DNA of 64,000 nucleotides from JBFWUM01 sp050247255 (GCA_050247255.1 JBFWUM010000002.1:62001-126000); one strand, 5' to 3'; counted from the stretch's first letter, positions 34,680 through 43,772 are shown. Translations and numbers: made by a program. The notes: generated from the sequence alone by a model not told the origin.

Positions 34680-35371
34680 AACCTGGCGACATACTCTCCC
34701 AACCTGCCCGCGGCTTCCCGTTCGAGGTGCGGCGGCATCTTGCGGTTGGCGGGGCTCGTCGCCGCCACCGGTTCCCATTCGCCAGCAACCGCTCGTGTGA
34801 TGGCCTCGGGGAGAACCGCCAGTTGCGTCTCGTAGAGACGCTCCCCCAGATCGATCAGCGTGTCGTCGTCGTGGACGGGAACCTCCTGCTTCAGGAGCAC
34901 GCGCCCGGCATCGACCCGCTCGTCGATCAGGTGCGCGGTGACCCCCGGGGGAATGCCGTTCAGAATCGACCAGAGCAGGGCGTCGAGGCCCCGGCACTCG
35001 GGAATGAGCCCGGGGTGAAGGTTGATGATGCCAATCTCGAACCGATCGATGACGGGCCGCTTCAGGATTCGCGCGCCGCCCACGATTCCAAGCTGGGGCG
35101 CGTCCTCCTGTAAGAGGCGGAGGACTTCGTCGCCGCTGTGCGGGCTGACCGTATAGGGGATGCCGAGCCTGGAGGCCACGTCGCGCGGGTGAGCAAGGTG
35201 AACCGGGCGAAGGCGCGTCCTGACCGTCGCGGCAGGGATGTTCAGCGGAATGGGGTCAGCCGCGACGACGCGGGTGACCTTGACCCCGGCGAGATACAGC
35301 CGCGTCAGGATGTCAACGGTCTTCCGGTGGGGGAAGTTGTAGCCGAGGACGACCGTGCGCGGTGTGGGCAT
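34652..35371 (-). CDS. Formyltransferase family protein (FMT/GART-like)
   Basis: The 239-residue protein has a formyl_trans_N-like fold with the catalytic motif INLHPGLIPECRG (N117, H119) and VTAHLIDERVDAG (Asp near 150). It is shorter than methionyl-tRNA formyltransferase and lacks its C-terminal domain. In surface-glycan loci such enzymes put N-formyl groups on amino sugars using 10-formyl-tetrahydrofolate. The 35434 frame extension is rejected; ATG 35371 gives the normal start (MPTPRTVVLGYN). It is divergent from the regulator. Confidence 0.8.
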   Translation of the reverse strand: MPTPRTVVLGYNFPHRKTVDILTRLYLAGVKVTRVVAADPIPLNIPAATVRTRLRPVHLAHPRDVASRLGIPYTVSPHSGDEVLRLLQEDAPQLGIVGGARILKRPVIDRFEIGIINLHPGLIPECRGLDALLWSILNGIPPGVTAHLIDERVDAGRVLLKQEVPVHDDDTLIDLGERLYETQLAVLPEAITRAVAGEWEPVAATSPANRKMPPHLEREAAGRLGEYVARFQGTSIKGS

Positions 35372-35438
35372 GCGAGGAAGACGTGCGATCTTAGCGTGTT
35401 CGCCCTGCCGTGTCGGAGCGGGCCGGGGCTCCAACCAG

Positions 35439-35467
35439 TTGACAACAAGGCCAGACCCCGCTCTAAT
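35439..35467 (+). promoter_or_regulatory. Sigma70-type promoter of the regulator/nonulosonate operon
   Basis: TTGACA (35439-35444), a 17-base spacer, and TCTAAT (35462-35467) give a perfect -35 and a five-of-six -10. Transcription should start near 35474, inside the palindrome that follows. It lies in the largest intergenic gap and faces the long plus-strand gene run. Confidence 0.72.
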
Positions 35468-35472
35468 TGAGC

Positions 35473-35487
35473 GTTCATCACATGAAC
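35473..35487 (+). promoter_or_regulatory. Palindromic operator candidate over the transcription start
   Basis: GTTCAT (35473-35478) and ATGAAC (35482-35487) form a perfect inverted repeat around CAC, beginning six bases after the -10. The position is that of a repressor site. The adjacent MarR-like regulator is the obvious candidate to bind it, perhaps autoregulating the operon. Confidence 0.6.
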
Positions 35488-35545
35488 AATCGGCGGTTCG
35501 CCGTCCGGCTGGTCACGCCCTCGCTGTGACCGAGAGGCACGGAGT

Positions 35546-36181
35546 GTGCCCACCATCTCCAACGATCAGTACGATCGCCAGATCCTTCAAGCCATCGCCT
35601 CCGGCCGGCCGCTGACCCAGCGGCGGCTGTCGGGCGAGCTCGGGGTCGCGCTTGGACTCACCAACCTCCTGATCCGAAGGCTGGCGACCAAGGGCTACAT
35701 CCGGGTCACCGGACTGGGCACGCGCCACGTCCAGTACCTGATGACGCCGGCCGGATGGGAGGCGCTCGGCCGGGCAACCCGCGCCTCGCTGGAGAACACC
35801 ATTCGCCTCTATACCGAAACCCGCGAGCAGATCCGAGCCGGACTCTCCGAGGTGGCGCGGCGCAGCGCCGCCGATGCGGACGGCGCCGACGGGGTCGTCC
35901 TGTATGGTGCGGGAGACGTGGGGGAGATCGCCTACGTCAGCCTGCAGCGGACCGATCTGCGCGTGGTTGGCGTGATCGACGACCGCCGCCGCGGCAGGTT
36001 CTTCGACCTGACCATCCGCCCGTCAGAATGCCTGCAGCCGGACGGGCTCGACGGCGTGCCCTACTCGTACGTGATCATCGCCAGCGTCCGCCATGCCGAC
36101 GCCATCCAGGCGCGGACCGATGCGCTCAACATCCCCAGGAACCGGGTCGTTCACATAGCCCACGTGGGGTCACATGCGTAA
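35546..36181 (+). CDS. EPS-associated MarR-type winged-helix regulator fused to a Rossmann domain
   Basis: The protein is 211 residues. Residues about 5-75 form a winged helix like the EPS-associated MarR group (QRRLSGELGVALGLTNLLIR then GYIRVTG). After a helical linker (80-110), residues 115-205 show a nucleotide-binding fold with VVLYGAGDVGEIAYVSLQ and VVGVIDDRRRGRFF. This half resembles the CoA-binding-like domain at the front of membrane nucleotide-sugar dehydratases, including that of the next gene, so it may sense a nucleotide or nucleotide sugar. GTG 35546 has GAGAGG eight bases upstream. The end overlaps the next gene by eight bases. Confidence 0.75.
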   Translation: MPTISNDQYDRQILQAIASGRPLTQRRLSGELGVALGLTNLLIRRLATKGYIRVTGLGTRHVQYLMTPAGWEALGRATRASLENTIRLYTETREQIRAGLSEVARRSAADADGADGVVLYGAGDVGEIAYVSLQRTDLRVVGVIDDRRRGRFFDLTIRPSECLQPDGLDGVPYSYVIIASVRHADAIQARTDALNIPRNRVVHIAHVGSHA

Positions 36182-38015
36182 TCGCTTCTATCTTGCCGCC
36201 GACCTCGTCCTGATCTGGTTCGCCGCGCTGGCGGCGTTCGTGCTCCGGTTCGACCTGCGGTTCGAGGCCTACCGGCAGGAGTTCGTCTTCTTCGGCGTCG
36301 CCGCCATGGTCGCCAAGCCGGTGGCGTTCCTGGCGGCCGGCGTCTACCGGCGCTACTGGCGCTACGCGTCGCTGCCCGACCTGGTGCTGCTGCTCGGCGC
36401 GACAACGGCCGGGTCCCTGCTGGTGCTGCTGGCCCTCGTCGCCGGTCTGTGGACCGGGATGCTGCCGTCGTTCTCGCGTTCGGTGGTCGTGCTCGACGGC
36501 CTGCTGACCTTCATGCTGATCGGCGGCGCGCGGGTCGCGTCGCGCGTCATCTCGGAATCGCGGCGCCGCCACGAACACGGCGACGGCGGCCGGCGCATCG
36601 TGATTGCCGGCGCCGGCGCGGCAGGGGTCATGGTCGCGCGCGACCTCGAGCGCAACCCGCAGCTCGGCATCGAGGTCGTCGGGTTTCTCGACGACGACGC
36701 CGCCAAAGCGGGCAAGCGGATCGGCCCGGCCTACGTGCTCGGTCCGCTCGCGGCGCTGGATCGGGTGGCGGCGAAGTACGGCGTGGTCGAGGTTGTCATC
36801 GCCATGCCGACGGCCTCGGGCGCCACGATTCGCGCGCTCGTCGAGCAGGCGCGGGCGCTGAAGCTGGCCTCCAAGGTGATTCCCGGCGTGTTCGAGCTGG
36901 TCGGTGGCCAGGCAACGGCCAAGCGGCTGCGCGAGGTTCAGATTGCCGACCTGTTGCGCCGCAATCCGGCCCGCCCGCCGTCTCGAGCCAGCGAACACGT
37001 CGAAGGGCGGACGGTGCTGGTGACCGGCGCCGGCGGCTCGATTGGCCATGAGATCTGCCGTCAACTCGCGGTGTGGCGGCCGCGCCGGCTGGTGATGCTG
37101 GGACACGGCGAGAACAGCCTGTTCGAGGCGCGGGCCGCCCTGGCCGCCGACTATCCCGATCTGCACGCGGTCACCGTCATCGCCGACATCCGCGACGAGG
37201 GGCGGCTGGGTCGGATCTTCCGCGAGTTCGCCCCGGACGTGGTGTTTCATGCGGCCGCCCACAAGCATGTGCCGCTGCTCGAGCAGAATCCGGAGGAGGC
37301 GTTCACCAACAACGCCATCGGCACCTGCAACGTCGTGCGCGCGGCGATCGCCGCCGGGACGCCGTCGCTGGTCTTTATCTCGACCGACAAGGCGGCAACG
37401 CCGGTCAACCTCCTGGGCGCGTCGAAGCGGCTGGCGGAGGAAGTGGTGCGGCAGGCGGCTGCGCGCTTCGGCCGCCGGTTTGTCGTCGTCCGCTTCGGCA
37501 ACGTGCTCGGCAGCCGCGGCAGCGCGGTGCCGATCTTCCAGCAGCAGATCGCCCGCGGCGGCCCGGTCACCGTCACCGACCCCGAGATGAAGCGCTTCTT
37601 CATGACCATTCCCGAAGCCGCCCACCTGGTACTCGAGGCTGCGGCGATGGGCAGGGGCGGCGAGCTGTTCGTCCTGCGCATGGGCGAGCCCGTCCGGATC
37701 GTCGACCTGGCCACCGATCTGATCCGCTTGTCGGGCGCCGACGACGTGCCGATTGCCTACACCGGCCGGCGACCCGGTGAGAAGCTCGAGGAAGTGCTGT
37801 GGGAAGACGGCGCTGACATCGCCCCGACCGAGCACCCGGACATCCTGGCCGTCCGCGAGCCGGACCTCGGCGACGCGATCGACTGGGTCGCCGCCGCCGA
37901 GCACCTGGCCCGGATCGCGGCGCAGGGGCCCGCGGACGTCCTCCGCGCCGAGCTCGGCCGGTATCTCCCGACCTTCGTGCGCGGGGCAGGCGCGCCGGCG
38001 GTTCCCGAATCCTGA
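36174..38015 (+). CDS. Membrane nucleotide-sugar 4,6-dehydratase (WbpM/PglF/CapD family)
   Basis: The protein is 613 residues. Four N-terminal membrane helices (about 5-115) precede a Rossmann domain with RRIVIAGAGAAG (140) and VVGFLDDD, then the SDR catalytic domain with VLVTGAGGSIGHE (about 281), FHAAAHKHVPLLE and STDKAATPVNLLGASKR. The usual catalytic Tyr position is Leu; this family typically has Met there and uses a modified mechanism. Such enzymes turn UDP-GlcNAc into the 4-keto-6-deoxy sugar that starts diacetamido sugars. It overlaps the regulator by eight bases and precedes the WlbA-like gene by one base. Confidence 0.87.
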   Translation: MRNRFYLAADLVLIWFAALAAFVLRFDLRFEAYRQEFVFFGVAAMVAKPVAFLAAGVYRRYWRYASLPDLVLLLGATTAGSLLVLLALVAGLWTGMLPSFSRSVVVLDGLLTFMLIGGARVASRVISESRRRHEHGDGGRRIVIAGAGAAGVMVARDLERNPQLGIEVVGFLDDDAAKAGKRIGPAYVLGPLAALDRVAAKYGVVEVVIAMPTASGATIRALVEQARALKLASKVIPGVFELVGGQATAKRLREVQIADLLRRNPARPPSRASEHVEGRTVLVTGAGGSIGHEICRQLAVWRPRRLVMLGHGENSLFEARAALAADYPDLHAVTVIADIRDEGRLGRIFREFAPDVVFHAAAHKHVPLLEQNPEEAFTNNAIGTCNVVRAAIAAGTPSLVFISTDKAATPVNLLGASKRLAEEVVRQAAARFGRRFVVVRFGNVLGSRGSAVPIFQQQIARGGPVTVTDPEMKRFFMTIPEAAHLVLEAAAMGRGGELFVLRMGEPVRIVDLATDLIRLSGADDVPIAYTGRRPGEKLEEVLWEDGADIAPTEHPDILAVREPDLGDAIDWVAAAEHLARIAAQGPADVLRAELGRYLPTFVRGAGAPAVPES

Positions 38016-38016
38016 C

Positions 38017-38970
38017 ATGCGGAAAAACTTTGCCATCACCGGCGTCGCCGGCTTCGTCGCTCCCCGGCATCTCCGGGCGATCCAGGAGACGGGGAACCGG
38101 CTGGTTGCCGCGGCGGATCCGCACGACGCGGTCGGCGTCCTCGACAGCTACTCATTCGACGTGCGGTTCTTTACCGAGATCGAGCGGTTCGACCGGCACC
38201 TCGAGAAGCTGCGGCGGGGACCGGACGCGGAGCGCGTGCACTTCGTGAGCATCTGCTCGCCCAACTACCTGCACGATGCGCACGTGCGGCTGGCGCTGCG
38301 GGCCGGCGCCGATGCCATCTGCGAGAAGCCGCTGGTCATCAGCCCGTGGAACCTCGACGCGCTGCAGGAGATCGAGCGCGAGACGGGCCACCGCGTCTAC
38401 TCGGTGCTGCAGCTGCGGCTGCATCCCGCCCTCATCGCGCTGCGGGACCGGCTCGCCGCCGCCGGGTCGGCGCGCCACGAGGTCGAGCTGACCTACGTGA
38501 CGGCGCGCGGCCGGTGGTACGACGTGTCGTGGAAGGGATCCGAGGAGCGTTCCGGCGGGCTGGTGCTCAACATCGGCATCCACTTCTTCGATCTGCTGCT
38601 GTGGCTGTTCGGGCCGGTCCTCGAGACCGCGGTCTACGAGCGGACGCCGCGGCACGCCGTCGGCCGGCTCGACTTCGAGCGCGCGACCGTCCGCTGGCTG
38701 CTGTCGAGCGAGCCGGCGCACCTGCTCGCCGTGACGGGCGGCACGCGCGCCGGGTCGTTCCGGCGCATGCGCGTCGATGGCAGCGAGGTGCAGTTCACCG
38801 ACGGCTTCGTCGACCTGCACACGCGCGTCTACGAAGAGGTGTTGGCCGGGCGCGGCGCCGGCATCGACGAGGCGCGGCCGGCCATCGAGCTGGCCCACCG
38901 CATCCGGCACCAGACGGTGACACCTGCCACGGCGGCGGCGGGCTCGCCGTTGAGCGTCCTGATCCCATAA
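38017..38970 (+). CDS. WlbA/WbpB-like UDP-sugar dehydrogenase (Gfo/Idh/MocA family)
   Basis: The protein is 317 residues. FAITGVAGFVAPRHL at the N-terminus, FFTEIERFDRHLEKL, SICSPNYLHDAHVRLAL and CEKPLV (E103-P105) match the WlbA/WbpB group, which oxidises C3 of UDP-N-acetylglucosaminuronate before amination. No WbpA-type 6-dehydrogenase is in the window. An aminotransferase and acetyltransferase are nearby, but they may belong to the pseudaminate pathway. The true substrate is therefore open. It lies 26 bases before PseB. Confidence 0.77.
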   Translation: MRKNFAITGVAGFVAPRHLRAIQETGNRLVAAADPHDAVGVLDSYSFDVRFFTEIERFDRHLEKLRRGPDAERVHFVSICSPNYLHDAHVRLALRAGADAICEKPLVISPWNLDALQEIERETGHRVYSVLQLRLHPALIALRDRLAAAGSARHEVELTYVTARGRWYDVSWKGSEERSGGLVLNIGIHFFDLLLWLFGPVLETAVYERTPRHAVGRLDFERATVRWLLSSEPAHLLAVTGGTRAGSFRRMRVDGSEVQFTDGFVDLHTRVYEEVLAGRGAGIDEARPAIELAHRIRHQTVTPATAAAGSPLSVLIP

Positions 38971-38982
38971 ACCGCCTGACCC

Positions 38983-38988
38983 GAGGAG
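38983..38988 (+). promoter_or_regulatory. Ribosome binding site deciding the PseB TTG start
   Basis: GAGGAG lies eight bases before TTG 38997. It supports this TTG as the start although the frame is open far upstream. Confidence 0.6.
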
Positions 38989-38996
38989 CCACTGCG

Positions 38997-39989
38997 TTGC
39001 TGAACTGGAACGACTCGACGATTCTCATCACCGGCGGGACCGGCTCGTTCGGCCGGAAGTTCACCGAGATCCTGCTGCGTGACTACCGGCCGAAGAAGCT
39101 CATCATCTTCAGCCGCGACGAGTTGAAGCAGCACGAGATGCGGCAGACGTGGGACGACCGGAGCGGATCCAACGTGCGCTACTTCCTCGGCGACATCCGC
39201 GATCGCGATCGCCTCTATCGCGCCATGCGCGGGGTCGACGTCGTCGTCCATGCGGCGGCGCTGAAGCAGGTGCCGGCCTGCGAATACAACCCGTTCGAGG
39301 CCGTGCAGACCAACGTGCACGGCGCCCAGAACATCATCAACGCGGCGATCGACACCGGCGTCCGCCGCATCATCGCCTTGAGCACCGACAAGGCGGTGAA
39401 TCCCGTCAACCTGTACGGCGGCACCAAGCTGGTCGCCGAGCGGCTCTTCACCGATGGCAACTCGTATGCGGCTGACAGCGGCACCCGCTTTTCCTGCGTA
39501 CGCTACGGCAACGTGGTCGGCAGCCGCGGCTCGGTCATCCCGCTGTTCCTGCAGCAGCGGGCCAGCGGGCGCGTGACCGTCACCGACGAGCGGATGACGC
39601 GCTTCTGGCTGACGCTCGAGCAGGGCGTCCGGTTCGTCATCCGCAGCGCCGAGGAGATGCTGGGCGGCGAGATCTTCGTGCCGAAGATCCCGAGCATGCG
39701 GATCACGGACCTCGTCGAAGCGATCGCCCCGCGCTGCAAGGTCGAGATCACCGGCATCCGGCCCGGCGAGAAGCTGCACGAGGCGCTGCTCTCCGAGCAC
39801 GAATCGCAGCGCACGCTCGAGCTCGATGGCATGTACGTCGTCCAGCCCGAGTTCGGCTGGTGGTCGGCCGGCCATTGGACAAAAGGCGCGCGCCTGCCCG
39901 ACGGCTTCACCTACACGAGCGACGCGAACACGGAGTGGCTGACGCCCGCGCAACTGACCGCGATGTGCGGCGAGGTGGTACCGGCCTGA
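38997..39989 (+). CDS. pseB: UDP-GlcNAc 4,6-dehydratase (inverting), PseB
   Basis: The protein is 330 residues. PseB performs C5-inverting dehydration of UDP-GlcNAc, the first step to pseudaminic acid. TGGTGSFGRKFTEILL (13-28), IIFSRDELKQHEMRQ and STDKAVNPVNLYGGTK (D131, K132, Y140) are the PseB/FlaA1 hallmarks; unlike the larger dehydratase upstream, the Tyr is present. The TTG start is inferred from the GAGGAG site. The stop overlaps pseC by one base (TGATG). Confidence 0.92.
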   Translation: MLNWNDSTILITGGTGSFGRKFTEILLRDYRPKKLIIFSRDELKQHEMRQTWDDRSGSNVRYFLGDIRDRDRLYRAMRGVDVVVHAAALKQVPACEYNPFEAVQTNVHGAQNIINAAIDTGVRRIIALSTDKAVNPVNLYGGTKLVAERLFTDGNSYAADSGTRFSCVRYGNVVGSRGSVIPLFLQQRASGRVTVTDERMTRFWLTLEQGVRFVIRSAEEMLGGEIFVPKIPSMRITDLVEAIAPRCKVEITGIRPGEKLHEALLSEHESQRTLELDGMYVVQPEFGWWSAGHWTKGARLPDGFTYTSDANTEWLTPAQLTAMCGEVVPA

Positions 39990-41206
39990 TGGAGCGTCTG
40001 GCCGTCGACGGCGGGCGCCCGGTCCGTTCGACGCTGCTGCCGTACGGCAGGCAGGCGATTGACGACGACGACGTGCGCGCGGTCGTCGGGGTGCTGCAGT
40101 CCGACTGGCTGACCACCGGCCCGGCGGTCGGCGCCTACGAGGCGGACGTGTGCGCGGCGGTCGGCGCGCGCCACGCGGTGGCCTTCAGTTCCGGCACCGC
40201 GGCGTTGCACGCGGCGGTCCACGCCGCCGGCATCGGCCCCGGCGACGAGGTCATCACCTCGCCGCTGACCTTCGTCGCCAGCGCCAACTGCGCGCGGTTC
40301 GTCGGCGCCGATCCGGTGTTCGCCGACGTGCGTGATGACACGCTGACGATCGATCCCGGGCGCGTTGCGGCGGCCATCGGCCCGCGCACCCGCGCGCTCA
40401 TTCCTGTCGATTTCGCCGGTCAACCCGCGGATCTCGACGAGCTCACGGCGCTGGCGGCACGGCACGGGCTGACCGTCATCGAAGACGCGGCGCACTCCCT
40501 CGGCGCGAGCTATCGCGGCCGCCGCGTGGGGACGCTCGCCACCCTGACCGTGTTCAGCACCCACCCGGTCAAGCACGTGACGACCGGCGAAGGCGGGGTC
40601 GTGGCCACCGATGACGCGCGCCTCGCCGATCGGCTGCGGCTGTTCCGCAACCACGGGATCAGCAGCGATGCACGGGCGCGGCAGGAGGCCGGCTCCTGGT
40701 ACTACGAGATGGTGGAACTCGGCTACAACTACCGGATTACCGATCTCCAGTGTGCCCTCGGGTCGAGCCAGCTGAGGAAGCTTCCCCGGTGGGTGGAGCG
40801 GCGCCAGGAAATCGCCGCGCGCTACAGCGCCGAACTCGCCGGTCTCGAGCCGCTCCGCCTGCCCCTGGTGGCGGGCGATCGCACATCGTCCTGGCACCTG
40901 TACGTCGTCAGGGTTCGACGCGGCGCCCTGCGCGGGGACGTTGGACGGGATGCGGTGTTCAAGGCGCTGCGGGCGGAAAACATCGGTGTCAACGTCCACT
41001 ACATCCCGGTGACCTGGCATCCGTACTATCAGCAGCTCGGCCATCGACGCGGCGCGCATCCGGTCGCGGAGTCCGCATACGAGGAGCTGATCACGCTGCC
41101 GCTCTTTCCCGCCATGTCGGACGCCGATGTCGGCGATGTCGTCACCGCCGTGCGCAAGGTGGTCACGGCCTACGCCCACCCGGCCGGCGCGGTGTCCGCG
41201 CGGTGA
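39989..41206 (+). CDS. pseC: UDP-4-keto-6-deoxy-sugar aminotransferase, PseC
   Basis: The protein is 405 residues, a PLP-dependent DegT/DnrJ/EryC1/StrS enzyme. PseC aminates C4 of the PseB product. LPYGRQAIDDDDVRAVVGVL near the start, SDWLTTGP, EDAAHSLGASY and HPVKHVTTGEGG (Lys195, Schiff-base lysine) are typical of PseC. The position directly after pseB with TGATG coupling supports the call over other DegT subgroups. Confidence 0.91.
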   Translation: MERLAVDGGRPVRSTLLPYGRQAIDDDDVRAVVGVLQSDWLTTGPAVGAYEADVCAAVGARHAVAFSSGTAALHAAVHAAGIGPGDEVITSPLTFVASANCARFVGADPVFADVRDDTLTIDPGRVAAAIGPRTRALIPVDFAGQPADLDELTALAARHGLTVIEDAAHSLGASYRGRRVGTLATLTVFSTHPVKHVTTGEGGVVATDDARLADRLRLFRNHGISSDARARQEAGSWYYEMVELGYNYRITDLQCALGSSQLRKLPRWVERRQEIAARYSAELAGLEPLRLPLVAGDRTSSWHLYVVRVRRGALRGDVGRDAVFKALRAENIGVNVHYIPVTWHPYYQQLGHRRGAHPVAESAYEELITLPLFPAMSDADVGDVVTAVRKVVTAYAHPAGAVSAR

Positions 41207-42720
41207 CATCGCCCGGGACGCGGCGGCCAGTCGTGCTGCTGCGGGCGGACGCCTCGCCGGAAGCCGGCGCCGGACATCTCCTGCGGATGGTGGCGCTCGG
41301 GGCGGCCCTGCGCTCCTCGAGCGATGTGACGCTTGCCACCTGTACCACGCATCCCGGCCTGCTCGAACATGCCGCACACCATGGGCTCGCGGTCGTGCAC
41401 CTGGACCGGCCGTATCCGGCTCCTGACGATGCCGACGGCGTGCTGGCGCGGGCGCGGGCCGCGGTGGCCCCCTGGGTGGTGGTTGATGGCTACCAGTTCG
41501 ACGGGCGCTACGCGGAACGGCTCCGCGGCGCCGGTGCCCGCGTTGCCATGGTCGACGACCTGCCCCGGCTCGAGCGCTACGACGTCGACCTGTTGCTCGA
41601 TCAGAACCCCGGCGCGCTGCGCCAGCCCTATGCGGGCGCGCCGTCTCGCCTGCTGCTCGGGCCGCAGTTCACGCTGCTGCGCCCCGGCTTCGCCGCCGCG
41701 CGCACCGGCGCCCGCCCCGACGGCCGCCGCATCCTCGTCAGCGCCGGCGCCAGTGATGTCGGCGGCGTGACGAGCCGCATTCTTGAAGCGCTGGCGCCGC
41801 GCACCGAGCTGCAGGTGACGGCCGTCATTGGCGCGGCCAACCCCGGTGGTGCGGCAGTCCGGGCGGCATTTGCGGACGTGCCGCACATCCGGTTTGCCGA
41901 GAACAGCCTGGACATGCCGGCACTGATGACCGGTGCCGACCTCGCCATCGCGAGCACCGGCATCATGCTGTGGGAGCTGGCCTGCCTCGGCGTGCCCACG
42001 CTCGTCATCAGCAGCACGCCGGTTCAGCATGCGGTCGCCCGCATCGCTCATGAGTGCGGCGCCTGGCAGTGGCTCGGTGACAGCGCGGCGATGACCAGCG
42101 CGGAGATCGGCGCCGCCCTCGATGCCCTGCTCGCCGATTCCGCCAGGCGCGCCGAGATGTCGCGGCTCGGCAGGATCATTGTCGACGGCCAGGGCGCGGC
42201 GCGCGTGGCACGCGCGCTGCTCACCGAGGCGCCCCCGGACTGGGCGGTTCGGCGTTCCGGGCCCGCCGACGCAGAGGCGATCTGGGAGATCGCCGCGGAT
42301 CCAGGCGTGCGCCGCCTCTCGTTCCGCAGCGAGACGTTCGGCTTTGCCGAGCATGACGCCTGGTATCGCCGCCGGCTCGAGTCGCCCGCCTGCCAGCTGT
42401 GGGTCGTCGCGCGCGAGGGTGTGGTCGGCGGCTTCGTCCGCTACGACCGCAGCGGCGAGGACGCTGAGGTCAGCATTGCGGTCGCGCCGGCGTTGCGCGG
42501 ACACGGCCTGGGAGCCCGGCTGCTCTCGGAATCGGCACGGCCGGCGGGCCGTGCGCTCGGCGTGCGGCGCATCCGCGCCTCCGTCCTCGAGGACAACGAC
42601 ACGTCGCGACGCCTCTTCGCGAGCGTCGGATTTGCCGCGGTCGATGGCCCGGCGGCCCGTTACGGTCATCCCTGCCTGATGTTCGAACTGGCGGTGACAC
42701 CCGAGGCGGCCGCATCGTGA
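41203..42720 (+). CDS. pseG: PseG nucleotidase fused to a PseH-like GNAT acetyltransferase
   Basis: The protein is 505 residues. Residues 1-340 match PseG, the UDP-sugar hydrolase of the pseudaminate path, with GAGHLLRM holding the catalytic His25, a VVDGYQFDG segment and the donor-site ASTGIMLWELACLGVP. Residues about 345-490 form a GNAT domain (WAVRRSG start, APALRGHGLGARLL, DNDTSRRLFASVGF), the type called PseH that acetylates the C4 amine. A fused enzyme could pass the product between consecutive steps. The GTG start overlaps pseC by GTGA. A second GNAT follows pseI. Confidence 0.85.
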   Translation: MTSPGTRRPVVLLRADASPEAGAGHLLRMVALGAALRSSSDVTLATCTTHPGLLEHAAHHGLAVVHLDRPYPAPDDADGVLARARAAVAPWVVVDGYQFDGRYAERLRGAGARVAMVDDLPRLERYDVDLLLDQNPGALRQPYAGAPSRLLLGPQFTLLRPGFAAARTGARPDGRRILVSAGASDVGGVTSRILEALAPRTELQVTAVIGAANPGGAAVRAAFADVPHIRFAENSLDMPALMTGADLAIASTGIMLWELACLGVPTLVISSTPVQHAVARIAHECGAWQWLGDSAAMTSAEIGAALDALLADSARRAEMSRLGRIIVDGQGAARVARALLTEAPPDWAVRRSGPADAEAIWEIAADPGVRRLSFRSETFGFAEHDAWYRRRLESPACQLWVVAREGVVGGFVRYDRSGEDAEVSIAVAPALRGHGLGARLLSESARPAGRALGVRRIRASVLEDNDTSRRLFASVGFAAVDGPAARYGHPCLMFELAVTPEAAAS

Positions 42721-43772
42721 ACGAGCTGCGCATCGGCAACCGCGTCGTGGGGCCGGGAAAGCCCGTGTACGTCGTCGCGGAGCTGTCGGCGAACCACGAC
42801 CAGAGCCTGTCGCGCGCGGAGGCGCTGGTTCGGGCCGCCGCCGAGGCCGGCGCCGATGCCATCAAGCTGCAGACCTATACCCCCGACACCATGACCCTCG
42901 CCTCGGATGCGGAGCCCTTCCGCATTCACGGCACAATCTGGGACGGGCGGCTGCTGTACGACCTGTACCAGGAGGCGCAGACGCCGTGGGAATGGCACGC
43001 GCCGCTGATGGCGCTGGCGCGCGAGCTGGGACTCGACTGCTTTTCGTCGCCGTTTGACGCGACCGCCGTCGACTTCCTGGAAGCGCTGGATGCGCCGGTG
43101 TACAAGGTCGCCTCGTTCGAACTGGTCGACATTCCCCTGCTGCGGCGGATTGCGGCGACCGGCAAGCCGGTGATCGCGTCCACCGGGATGGCCACGTCTC
43201 CGGAAATCGAGGAGGCCGTGAACACGCTGCGCGCAGGCGGTGCTGCCGCCATCGCGCTGTTGAAGTGCACGAGCGCCTATCCGGCAGCCCCCGAGGAAAT
43301 GGACCTGCGCACCATTCCCGACCTTGCCGCCCGCTTCGAGCTGCCGGTCGGGCTGTCCGACCACACGATGGACGAAACAGTGCCGGTGGCGGCCGTCGCC
43401 CTCGGCGCATGCATCGTCGAGAAGCACCTCACGCTGTCGCGTTCACACCCCGGGCCGGATAGCGCGTTCTCGCTCGAACCGCAGGAGTTCCGCGCGATGG
43501 TGTCGGCGGTGCGCACTGCGGAGCGGGCGCTCGGCGGTGTGCGCTACGGTCCCAACCGGCGCGAGGAAGGCAGCCTTCGGTTCCGGCGCTCGCTCTTCGT
43601 CGCCGAGGATCTCCAGGCAGGAGACCTGTTCACGGCGGCGAACATCCGGTGCATTCGCCCGGCGGACGGGCTGCATCCGCGGCATCTCGACGAGGTGCTG
43701 GGGCGCCGGGCGGCGCGCGCCGTGCGGCGCGGCACGCCGCTGACGTGGGACCTGGTGGCGAAGAACGGATGA
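42717..43772 (+). CDS. pseI: Pseudaminic acid synthase PseI
   Basis: The protein is 351 residues. PseI condenses the altrose-type amino sugar with phosphoenolpyruvate. YVVAELSANHDQSLSRAEAL, AIKLQTYTPDTMTL, GTIWDGRLLYDLY and FSSPFDATAVDFLE are the PseI subgroup pattern rather than NeuB or LegI. A SAF antifreeze-like domain closes the protein (about 285-345). GTGA overlap with pseG and ATGA overlap with the next GNAT indicate one operon. Confidence 0.93.
   Translation: MNELRIGNRVVGPGKPVYVVAELSANHDQSLSRAEALVRAAAEAGADAIKLQTYTPDTMTLASDAEPFRIHGTIWDGRLLYDLYQEAQTPWEWHAPLMALARELGLDCFSSPFDATAVDFLEALDAPVYKVASFELVDIPLLRRIAATGKPVIASTGMATSPEIEEAVNTLRAGGAAAIALLKCTSAYPAAPEEMDLRTIPDLAARFELPVGLSDHTMDETVPVAAVALGACIVEKHLTLSRSHPGPDSAFSLEPQEFRAMVSAVRTAERALGGVRYGPNRREEGSLRFRRSLFVAEDLQAGDLFTAANIRCIRPADGLHPRHLDEVLGRRAARAVRRGTPLTWDLVAKNG

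Noticed and set aside
36126..38039. Antisense open frame of about 640 codons opposite the membrane dehydratase
   Set aside because: No domain, His/Arg/Asp-rich composition, and a fully supported gene on the other strand.
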